DNA of 47,034 bases from Pseudomonadota bacterium (lineage in GTDB: Bacteria; Pseudomonadota; Gammaproteobacteria; Xanthomonadales; Marinicellaceae): the NCBI GenBank assembly GCA_008501575.1, contig QQUO01000294.1, forward strand, positions 1 through 47,034. The letters are read 5' to 3'. The position numbers were made by a program, and so were the translations under genes. Under the pieces are notes generated by a model. That model saw only the letters and a program-made list of their open reading frames with translations, had not been told where the DNA came from and did not search any database. Below, piece by piece: positions 31,497 through 39,117 of this stretch (within the stretch, counting starts at the first letter, position 1; each line of letters opens with the position of its first letter).

Positions 31497-31996
31497 ATAG
31501 AAGTTTTTACCAAATTGCTAAAATTTAACTAAAATAGCCAAATAGGTTAGGCCCCGCCCATCACAATCGTCGGTCTAAGAATTACCCTTATTTTTGATGG
31601 GCAGAGCCCATCCTACGATACTTAACTAAACAAGTCTTGCTTTCCCAAACACATGTCAAAATTTGTCCATAACTCAGCCAATCTTGACCCAGCGCAAACT
31701 AAAGGTCATATTAGGTCGTGTAGAATCATTATTTTAAATTAATAGATTGCAAAAACACCCGTTATTGGGCAAAGTGACTATGACATTAAACACAGTAGAT
31801 TTGAAGCTGTTGTTTGATTTTTATAGTACAAACATAAATCAAAAAACAGCATGTCATTCCGACTAAGCGAAGCGTAAGGACGCCGCCAGGGATGGCGGTG
31901 TTAGAATCGAGACGGGATCAGAGATCGAGTAATCTCCTTAAATTTCGCACTAATTAAAGTCTATTAAGTTACTAACAAAAAAGGAACAAGGACTCA
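31497..31996. other. 500-bp gap with two kinds of interspersed repeat
   Basis: No credible gene. 31551-31616 is a degenerate copy of the 78-bp palindromic element seen at 41985 and 42473; its intact end is TGATGGGCAGAGCCCATCC. 31852-31940 is another genomic repeat, starting TGTCATTCCGACTAAGCGAA and ending AATCTCCTTA, with an internal CGCCGCC-AGGGA-TGGCGGTG hairpin. AAGGA sits just before hsdM. Confidence 0.6.
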
Positions 31997-33580
31997 ATGA
32001 CCGAAGACCAAAAGAAAAACCTTGAAACCCAGCTTTGGGGGATTGCCAATTTATTGCGGGGGAAAATTTCTGCCGATGATTATCGTGATTACATTCTGGG
32101 CTTTATCTTCTTTAAATACCTCTCGGAAAAACAATACCTGTACGCCAATGAGCTGCTGATGGGCGAAGCCGTGACTGAATACACCGAAGTCACCGATGCC
32201 GAAACCCTGAAAGCCATTGAAGAAGAATCGGTGCTTAAACTCGGTTATTATCTGGCACCCACGGATCTGTTTCGGGAATTGGTGGCAAAGGGACAAGGTA
32301 AGGCTGCAGCGAATCAGGACGGCGATGAATCCAATTACATCCTTGAAGACCTGCAGGCGGTGCTGAATCACATCGAAGACAGCACCCGGAACACCGAATC
32401 CGAAGACGATTTTAATGCCTTATTCGAAGACTTGGATTTACAGTCCAGTAAACTCGGCCGCACGGTGAAAGCCCGCAATGACATTGTGGTCGAAATTCTC
32501 GGCTTTTTAAGTAAGATTGATTTTAAACTCGATCAAATCGATTCCGATGTCCTCGGTGATGCCTATGAATACCTGATTGCGAAATTCGCCGCCGGGGCAG
32601 GTAAGTCAGCCGGTGAATTTTATACCCCGCAAAAGGTCTCGAAGATACTGGCGAAAATCGTCACCACCGGTAAAGACCGATTGCGTTCAGTGTATGATCC
32701 CACTTGTGGTTCCGGTTCCTTGCTGTTGCGGGTGCAAAAGGAAGCCGAGGTGGCTGAGTTTTATGGTCAGGAATTAAACCGCACCACCTATAACCTGGCG
32801 CGCATGAACATGATTATGCACGATGTCCATTACCGGGATTTCGATATCCGTCAGGATGACACCTTAGAAAACCCAGCGCATATTGATATGCGCTTCGAAG
32901 CCGTGGTCGCCAATCCGCCATTCTCGGCGCATTGGAAATCAAGCGGCAATCCCTTAAACAATAACGACGAACGCTTCAGCCCCTACGGCCGACTGGCCCC
33001 GAAAACCAAAGCCGATTACGCCTTCCTGACCCACATGCTCTATCAGCTCGATGATAACGGCATTATGGCCTCAGTCTTTCCCCACGGCGTCTTATTCCGT
33101 GGTGCCGCCGAAGGTGTGATTCGTGAATACATTATCCGCGAAATGAACGCCCTCGATGCCGTTATCGGCTTACCCGCCAATATCTTCTACGGTACCAGCA
33201 TTCCCACCTGTATTCTGGTGCTCAGAAAAGACCGCAAGCCTGATGACAAGGTGGTCTTTATCGACGCCAGTGGCGACGGGCATTTCATCAAAGAAGGCAA
33301 CCAGAACGTCCTGCGCGACGAAGATGTGGATTTAATCGTCGAAACATATAGAAAGCGCGAAGCCAAAGACAAATTCAGCCACATCGCCAGCTTAGCCGAA
33401 ATCGCCGAAAACGATTACAACCTGAATATCCCCCGGTATGTGGATACTTTTGAGGAGGAAGAGCCGGTGGATCTCAAAGCCGTCTCAATGGAACTGAAAC
33501 AACTGGATAAGGAACTGGCAGAAACCAACAAAGACATTCAAAAGTATTGTGATGAACTTGGGATTGAGACGCCGTTTTGA
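31997..33580 (+). CDS. hsdM: type I restriction-modification methylase subunit
   Basis: 527-residue N6-adenine methyltransferase of a type I system. N-terminal HsdM bundle (ETQLWGIANLLRGKISADDY, LGFIFFKYLSEK), SAM site VYDPTCGSGSLLLRV (~residue 234) and catalytic NPPFSAHW (~305). It methylates with two copies per HsdS and is needed for both protection and cutting. Length normal. First of an operon also containing hsdS and, after two inserted modules, hsdR. Confidence 0.95.
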   Translation: MTEDQKKNLETQLWGIANLLRGKISADDYRDYILGFIFFKYLSEKQYLYANELLMGEAVTEYTEVTDAETLKAIEEESVLKLGYYLAPTDLFRELVAKGQGKAAANQDGDESNYILEDLQAVLNHIEDSTRNTESEDDFNALFEDLDLQSSKLGRTVKARNDIVVEILGFLSKIDFKLDQIDSDVLGDAYEYLIAKFAAGAGKSAGEFYTPQKVSKILAKIVTTGKDRLRSVYDPTCGSGSLLLRVQKEAEVAEFYGQELNRTTYNLARMNMIMHDVHYRDFDIRQDDTLENPAHIDMRFEAVVANPPFSAHWKSSGNPLNNNDERFSPYGRLAPKTKADYAFLTHMLYQLDDNGIMASVFPHGVLFRGAAEGVIREYIIREMNALDAVIGLPANIFYGTSIPTCILVLRKDRKPDDKVVFIDASGDGHFIKEGNQNVLRDEDVDLIVETYRKREAKDKFSHIASLAEIAENDYNLNIPRYVDTFEEEEPVDLKAVSMELKQLDKELAETNKDIQKYCDELGIETPF

Positions 33581-33620
33581 GCAATGGAGAATGGAAAAGT
33601 GATAATGGAAAATAAGAACT

Positions 33621-33688
33621 CGTCATATCGACTAAGCGAAGCGCATGGAGATATCTCCAAAACCCTTCGTCTTGTTTCTTACGAAGGG
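33621..33688. repeat. interspersed repeat and hairpin before hsdS
   Basis: 33621-33658 shares the core CGACTAAGCGAAGCG with the repeat at 31852-31940 and ends in GGAGATATCTCC. CCCTTCGT (33663-33670) pairs perfectly with ACGAAGGG (33681-33688), 15 bases before the hsdS ATG, and could limit access to GGAGG at about 33686-33691. Confidence 0.55.
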
Positions 33689-33703
33689 AGGACACAGGTT
33701 TAA

Positions 33704-34381
33704 ATGGATAATGGACAATTAATACCTGAGTTGAGATTTTCTCAATTTGAAGGAGGTTGGAGTTCAAATAAATTCGGTGATATTGCTAGTTTTAGCAGAG
33801 GTAAAGGAATATCCAAATCCGATATTGATGAAAGTGGTCATTTAGAATGTATTCGATATGGTGAGTTATATACTCATTATAACGAGGTCATTGATGATGT
33901 AATATCTCGAACTAACGTACACAAAACAAAGTTAATTCTTTCAGAAGCTGATGATGTCATCATTCCTGCATCAGGCGAAACGCAGATTGATATTGCGACA
34001 GCATCATGTGTTAAAAAGTCAGGGGTGGCATTAAGTGGTGACTTGAACATCATTAAATCCAAACTTAATGGTGTGTTTCTAGCCTACTATTTAAACAATA
34101 AAAAGAAGCTTGATATTGCTCGATTATCTCAAGGGATTTCAGTTGTACATTTGTACAGTAGCCAACTCAAAAGTTTGATTCTCAATTTTCCTGACGATGT
34201 AGAACAACAAAAAATCGCCAACTTCCTTACCGCCATCGACCAACGCATTACCTTACTCAAAGAAAAAAAAGCCGCCCTCGAACAATACAAAAAAGGCCTG
34301 ATGCAGAAAATTTTTAGTCAGGAGGTTCGGTTTACAGATGATGAGGGGAATGGTTTTCCGGATTGGGAGGAAGGTAAATAA
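33704..34381 (+). CDS. hsdS: type I specificity subunit, N-terminal half
   Basis: 225 residues: one target-recognition domain (~1-160, starting LRFSQFEGGWSSNKFGDIAS) plus one conserved helical spacer (EQQKIANFLTAIDQRITLLK, then KKAALEQYKKGLMQKIF). It ends at an in-frame TAA (34379-34381) just where the second recognition domain should begin (GFPDWEEGK). The half has everything needed for a half-specificity subunit, which in some type I systems can pair to recognise a palindromic site. Full-length HsdS would be about 399 residues. Confidence 0.85.
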   Translation: MDNGQLIPELRFSQFEGGWSSNKFGDIASFSRGKGISKSDIDESGHLECIRYGELYTHYNEVIDDVISRTNVHKTKLILSEADDVIIPASGETQIDIATASCVKKSGVALSGDLNIIKSKLNGVFLAYYLNNKKKLDIARLSQGISVVHLYSSQLKSLILNFPDDVEQQKIANFLTAIDQRITLLKEKKAALEQYKKGLMQKIFSQEVRFTDDEGNGFPDWEEGK

Positions 34382-34903
34382 AATTCATTATGTAAAGTAA
34401 ATCCGAAATCCGACGATTTGCCTAAAACATTTATTTATATTGATTTAGAAAGTGTAAAAGATGGTCAATTGCAACTTGAGAACAGGGTACAAAAAGAAGA
34501 TGCACCATCAAGAGCACAGAGGTTGCTTGAAAAAGGTGACATTCTCTACCAAATGGTTAGGCCATACCAAAAAAACAATTTGTATTTTAATAAAAATGAC
34601 GAGTATGTTGCATCAACCGGTTATGCCCAGTTAAGAGCAAAACAAAATAATGAGTTTTTATATTATTTGATTCATACGGAATCTTTTGTGAATTCGATTT
34701 TGCGTTTATGTACAGGATCCAATTATCCAGCAATTAACTCAACAGATTTAGCAACTGTGAAAATCAGTTATCCATGTAAAGAAGAACAACAAAGAATCGC
34801 CAATTTTCTGTCCGCCATCGATCAAAAAATCAATACTATAGATAAGCAAATTGACGATTCGGAATTGTTTAAAAAGGGCTTATTGCAGCGGATGTTTGTT
34901 TGA
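34382..34903 (+). pseudogene. hsdS: type I specificity subunit, C-terminal half after an in-frame stop
   Basis: Continues the same frame as 33704-34381 after its TAA: NSLCKVNPKSDDLPKTFIYI, second recognition domain, then the second conserved spacer (EEQQRIANFLSAIDQKINTI ... ELFKKGLLQRMFV). The only nearby in-frame start is TTG 34418, with no ribosome site, inside the domain. One base change (for example TTA to TAA) explains the split. Either silent, or made by readthrough or reinitiation. Confidence 0.8.
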
Positions 34904-34915
34904 GAAGAGAAATAT

Positions 34916-37063
34916 ATGATTAATAGAGAGAAAACAATAGAACTATATAAAAAATATGGGTTTAAACATAGAAAAAGCTCATCAGGTAATTATTTTTTAG
35001 GGTTTACATATAAAACTGGATTTTTCAATAATGCAGAACTTGTTTCCTTAATAGGTGAAGACAAAGAAAAAGTTGAGTTAGAAATGAATGATAAAGCTAA
35101 TGAACTTGAAAAATTAGGCTTTTCAACAAAAAAAACATTTTACTCTTCATTTAATGAAATAGAAACTCAGTTATTCAAGGGTTTTTTTAATGTAAGTCAA
35201 TGGAAGAAGAATATTAAACACGAATATGAAAGTTTCATCAATAATATTTTGAAATCACTTCCAGATAATTCTTGCAAATATAAATATATAAATTCGCCTT
35301 ACATTAAAAATAGCAAAAAAGGTGAATCAAAAATTGTAGAAGAAGTTTGTAATGGGCTAAATGAGAAAGGTGCAGAACTAACAATAATTGAAGCTCCGGC
35401 AGGGTTTGGGAAAACTAGTACTTCTTATGAAATTTTAAATTGGTTACTTGAAAATACAGATTATCCAATACCTTTTTTTACAGAGTTCTCTAGAGATAGG
35501 CAAGCTCAAGTCTTTAGTCATATATTAATTCGAGAAGTAGACAGATCATTTACTTCAGTAAATTCTGATTTGGTTATAGAGCAAGTTAAAAAGGGACGAA
35601 TAATTATAGTTTTAGATGGTTTTGATGAACTTCTTCATGAAAGTGCTAATGATGATAAAAATAATCAAAAAGAAAACTTTGAAAGTACTGAACCAATGCT
35701 TGAAACAATTAGTGAATTATTAACAGATAATTCAAAAGTTATTTTGACATCACGTAGATCAGCTATTTTTGATGGCGAGTTATTTAATGAATGGGTAGAT
35801 AAATACGCAGATACTTTCAGAATTAACAGATATCGAATTGAATCACCAAATATAACAGATTGGCTGGATGATGAAAAAATAAAGAAACTAAAAAAAGTGA
35901 ATATTCAAATAGAGGATTTGGCTAATCCAGTTCTTTTAACATTTTTAAGAAGTATAAATATTAGAAAACTTAAAAAACTTTGCGAAACCCCTAAGCTAAT
36001 TGTAGAACATTACTTTGAATCTATGCTTGAGAGAGAAATTGATAGGCAAAACTTAAGAATGAGTGTCGATCAGCAAAATAAATTATTTAAGTTAATTGCT
36101 CAGGATATGTCTAGTAATGATTATACAACTATTTCAAAAGAAGCTTTAATATCCTTTATTAAAGAGAAGGCAAAAGATATATTGCAAAAAGTTAGAGAAT
36201 CATACTCAGCTCAAAATAGGCCAACTATTGATAAGCTCTCCAACACACTATCAAATCATGCTTTTTTTGATAAAAGTAGCTATGGCGAAAATAATATAGA
36301 ATTTATAAATGAGTTTGTTTTCGGTAATTATATTGGTCTTAATATTTTAGAGTTTGATGGGAATTGGATAGCAAGTGATGAAAGGTTTGTTGAACCAGCA
36401 GTTAATTCTTATATTGCAAGAGATTGGGACACTAGAAAGCGTCTATGGAAAAAGCTAGAAAGTATAAATGAGTTTTTAGAGCCTTCAATAAGACATAAAT
36501 TCGAAGCTCAACTTACACGTGTTGTTAATGATAATAGTTATGATGGCGTAGATATTTCATCGTTAAATTTAAAAAATATAAAATTTTTTAAAAAAGGATC
36601 AATCAATAAAAGTATTTACCATAATTGTACTTTCACAAATTGTATATTCTATCTTGAAAATTTTAATGATGTTACATTTTTAAATTGTACCTTTTGGAAT
36701 TGTTTATTTGAATTTCATGAGATTAGTGAGCAATCCATACAATTTTACAACTGTAAAGACAATACTAATGTAATCCAATCATATGAGGAATCATTTCAAG
36801 ATGATGAACAAACTGAAAAACCAGACGTGCAAAAATATATACTTACAAAAATATGGCCCTTAAGTCAGCCTTCATTAAGAAGAATTCATTACTTTTTATC
36901 TAATTTGTTTCAAACAGATGAATTTACTAAAAAAGAATTAATAAAGGGTATTAAAGAACTAAAATCGAAAGAGATATTGATTGATGCCCATGATTCAAAT
37001 TTTATTCAAATAAATAAACATAAAATCAACGAATTTAAAAAGATTCAAGGAAGAAGCGAATGA
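34916..37063 (+). CDS. NACHT-type STAND NTPase with pentapeptide-like C-terminus
   Basis: 715 residues. N-terminal ~145 residues are of unknown fold (possible sensor or effector). The NTPase has Walker A EAPAGFGKTST (~159-168) and a NACHT-style Walker B IIIVLDGFDELL (~228-239), then sensor-like LTSRRS (~281) and helical NACHT-associated regions. Residues ~543-620 contain pentapeptide-like repeats (DISSLNLKNIKFF, CTFTNC, FLNCTFWNCLFEF), probably a beta-helix. Such ATPases oligomerise on sensing a phage component and switch on an effector. The gene is visibly more AT-rich than hsdM or hsdR. Overlaps the RelA/SpoT-like gene by 4 bp. Soluble. Confidence 0.85.
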   Translation: MINREKTIELYKKYGFKHRKSSSGNYFLGFTYKTGFFNNAELVSLIGEDKEKVELEMNDKANELEKLGFSTKKTFYSSFNEIETQLFKGFFNVSQWKKNIKHEYESFINNILKSLPDNSCKYKYINSPYIKNSKKGESKIVEEVCNGLNEKGAELTIIEAPAGFGKTSTSYEILNWLLENTDYPIPFFTEFSRDRQAQVFSHILIREVDRSFTSVNSDLVIEQVKKGRIIIVLDGFDELLHESANDDKNNQKENFESTEPMLETISELLTDNSKVILTSRRSAIFDGELFNEWVDKYADTFRINRYRIESPNITDWLDDEKIKKLKKVNIQIEDLANPVLLTFLRSINIRKLKKLCETPKLIVEHYFESMLEREIDRQNLRMSVDQQNKLFKLIAQDMSSNDYTTISKEALISFIKEKAKDILQKVRESYSAQNRPTIDKLSNTLSNHAFFDKSSYGENNIEFINEFVFGNYIGLNILEFDGNWIASDERFVEPAVNSYIARDWDTRKRLWKKLESINEFLEPSIRHKFEAQLTRVVNDNSYDGVDISSLNLKNIKFFKKGSINKSIYHNCTFTNCIFYLENFNDVTFLNCTFWNCLFEFHEISEQSIQFYNCKDNTNVIQSYEESFQDDEQTEKPDVQKYILTKIWPLSQPSLRRIHYFLSNLFQTDEFTKKELIKGIKELKSKEILIDAHDSNFIQINKHKINEFKKIQGRSE

Positions 37064-37926
37064 TTGATCACTTAAATACGAAATTTATTGAACGGGAAAT
37101 TGTAAGAGAGATTAGTGAAATACTTAACAGTGTTGGAATTATGTTTAGGATTTTTTCAAGATCAAAATCAAGTAGATCTGTCAGTAAAAAAATAGAATCT
37201 GATCAAGAATATGGCAAATCAAAAAAGATTCAAGATTTGTTAGGCATAAGAATAGTACTGTATTTTAATGATGATATAGAAACTGTCCGAAATATCATAT
37301 CAAGGAGTTACTCTGAAAGTTCTAATGATGTAAGTATTGATGCAGTTAATAGTGAACAGTTTAAAGCATTACGATATAACATTATTTATAAATTACCTTC
37401 AAATCATAAAGAGGATTTAAAGTTAGAAGATTTATCAAATTTATTTGATTATACTTTTGAGCTTCAAATTAGAACTATTTTTTCAGAGGGTTGGCATGAA
37501 GTAGAGCACGATCTAAGGTACAAATGTAAATCCGATTGGAAGAGTTATGAGTTACAAAGTAGATTACTAAATGGTGTCTATGCATCTTTAGAAACAAATG
37601 AATGGACTATGATAAAAATTTTTGATGAACTTTCATATAACCATTATTTGAATAAAGAATGGGAAGCAATGTTTAGACAAAAATTTAGAATGAGATTTTT
37701 AGAGGATAAAATAAGTTCTGATATAAATACAATTTTTCAAAATAATTCAATAGCTAAAAAATTTTTCAGAATTGAAAGAAACAAACTTATTGAAGAAATG
37801 AATCTTAGAGGGTTTTATTTCCCAATAACTATAGATAATATCATTTATTTTGGTAATTTGGTTTTTGTTAAAAATAGTGAGATAAAAAGAATAACTCCAA
37901 ATATAATGATAAATGACATGACTTAA
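37060..37926 (+). CDS. RelA/SpoT-type nucleotide pyrophosphokinase
   Basis: 288 residues, synthetase domain only, no hydrolase (HD), TGS or ACT domains. The ATP-binding signature R-x-K-x3-S-x3-K is complete (R34, K36, S40, K44), the metal Asp is D59 in QDLLGIRI, and the acid Glu is E134 in ELQIRT, followed by GWHEVEHDLRYK. The G-loop, usually G-Y-x-S-x-H, reads QFKALRY here, with Phe101 in place of the Tyr that stacks on the acceptor base, so acceptor choice may differ. C-terminal ~110 residues unknown. ATG overlaps the NTPase stop, so it is almost certainly its partner: expected product pppGpp-, ppApp- or tRNA-type pyrophosphorylation, toxic to the cell. Confidence 0.82.
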   Translation: MIDHLNTKFIEREIVREISEILNSVGIMFRIFSRSKSSRSVSKKIESDQEYGKSKKIQDLLGIRIVLYFNDDIETVRNIISRSYSESSNDVSIDAVNSEQFKALRYNIIYKLPSNHKEDLKLEDLSNLFDYTFELQIRTIFSEGWHEVEHDLRYKCKSDWKSYELQSRLLNGVYASLETNEWTMIKIFDELSYNHYLNKEWEAMFRQKFRMRFLEDKISSDINTIFQNNSIAKKFFRIERNKLIEEMNLRGFYFPITIDNIIYFGNLVFVKNSEIKRITPNIMINDMT

Positions 37927-38292
37927 ATGCAGAAGTTTAAGTGGTCAATTATTTTTTAAAAACTTGGACCTCCGGGTGGCTTACAGGAAGTAAGTCTGCA
38001 ACGATAGCAATGGACGCGATAGTCGTCACCAAGAGTAGGGCCTTTAAGGCAGCCCGAAGGTGTCGCGGTTTGTTGGAAGATTGATGGGCGGAGCCCATCC
38101 TACGCTTTCTATCATCACGCATAATGTCCTAAGTCCCGGGACGTGGGACAAGCTCTATTGACAAGGACAATTATTAGATAAATCAGGATTTTTTTAAGTA
38201 AAGAGATTAATACCCAATAATATTAAATATTTGGTAAATATGTTAAAAAGTGGTCGTTAAAGATTTATGAATGCACGTTATGAACTAAGTAT
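37927..38292. other. 366-bp gap with hairpins and one REP-like palindrome
   Basis: No gene seen. 37968-38070 is GC-richer with small hairpins: GGCTTAC-AGGAA-GTAAGTC, GACG-CGATAGT-CGTC and GGGC ... GCCC around GCCTTTAAGGC. TGATGGGCGGAGCCCATCC (from 38082) is a single copy of the REP-like palindrome. The rest is AT-rich and could hold the promoter of the DUF3800 gene. Confidence 0.5.
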
Positions 38293-38943
38293 ATGATTAT
38301 TTTCTTGGATGAATCTGGTGACTTGGGTTTTGATTTTGAAAATAAGAGTCCATCGAGCTATTTTGTGATTACATTACTCGTTTGTGATGGTAAACCAGCC
38401 ACAGATTCTTTTAAAGTGGCAGTAAAGCGTGCTTTGAAAAATAAACTTAACCACAAGAAATCCAGAAGAAAAGTACAGGAACTGCATGCGACTCAATTAA
38501 GCTTTTCGATAAAAAAATATTTTTACAAGCAAATTAAATGTTTCGATTGGCAGATTTACACAATCGGATTAAATAAAAGAAATGTGTTTGAATACCTGAC
38601 GAATAAGGTGGGTCGCAAAAAACTGTATAATTATTTAGCCAACTACATCATTGAAAAAGTTAATTTTAAACGCGCCACTTCGGCGGTGACTTTAGTGGTG
38701 GATAAATGTAAGAATAAAGCTGAGATAGAGGACTTTAATCAGTATTTAGAGAATCAGTTAGAAGGGGAATTGCCATTGGAAACTTCCCTAAATGTGTACC
38801 ATGCAGATTCAATGAATAGTTTTGGTTTACAGGCGGTTGATTTATTTTGTTGGGGTGTGTTTCGAAAATACGAACGACAAGATTTGCAATGGTATGATAT
38901 TTATAAAAAACAGATTAAGTTCGAAACGGAATATTTGAAATGA
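38293..38943 (+). CDS. DUF3800 protein
   Basis: 216 residues. Starts with the family hallmark IIFLDESGDLGFDF, has a middle LHATQLSF segment and ends with LQAVDLFCWGVFRKYE, whose Asp completes an RNase-H-like acidic set. The family is frequent in defence islands and next to restriction genes, but its biochemical activity is not established. Sits between the NTPase pair and hsdR with its own upstream gap. Confidence 0.88.
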   Translation: MIIFLDESGDLGFDFENKSPSSYFVITLLVCDGKPATDSFKVAVKRALKNKLNHKKSRRKVQELHATQLSFSIKKYFYKQIKCFDWQIYTIGLNKRNVFEYLTNKVGRKKLYNYLANYIIEKVNFKRATSAVTLVVDKCKNKAEIEDFNQYLENQLEGELPLETSLNVYHADSMNSFGLQAVDLFCWGVFRKYERQDLQWYDIYKKQIKFETEYLK

Positions 38944-39116
38944 AAATCAGGCAAAAAAAAGACGGCCCCTGTTATGTCGATAATCTTCAAACTCTTGCCA
39001 ACCGATGGAAGGGAACATTTGAAGCACATAAGAGGATTTACCCGTCTGTTTCAATTATGGCGCCGGGGAATAACAATTTCAAGTATTTAATGATTAAACA
39101 GGCCTATATTGACTAA
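38940..39116 (+). CDS. 58-residue partner of the DUF3800 gene
   Basis: Small basic protein, MKIRQKKDGPCYVDNLQTLA then NRWKGTFEAHKRIYPSVSIM. ATG overlaps the DUF3800 stop (ATGA), and its stop is one base before the hsdR ATG, so it is translated as part of this unit. Unrecognised. Could be an inhibitor or cofactor of the DUF3800 protein. Confidence 0.6.
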   Translation: MKIRQKKDGPCYVDNLQTLANRWKGTFEAHKRIYPSVSIMAPGNNNFKYLMIKQAYID

Positions 39117-39117
39117 A

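Noticed and set aside
37968..38070. Retron msr/msd or other functional RNA
   Set aside because: No reverse transcriptase gene nearby and the small stems do not form the required long paired structure.
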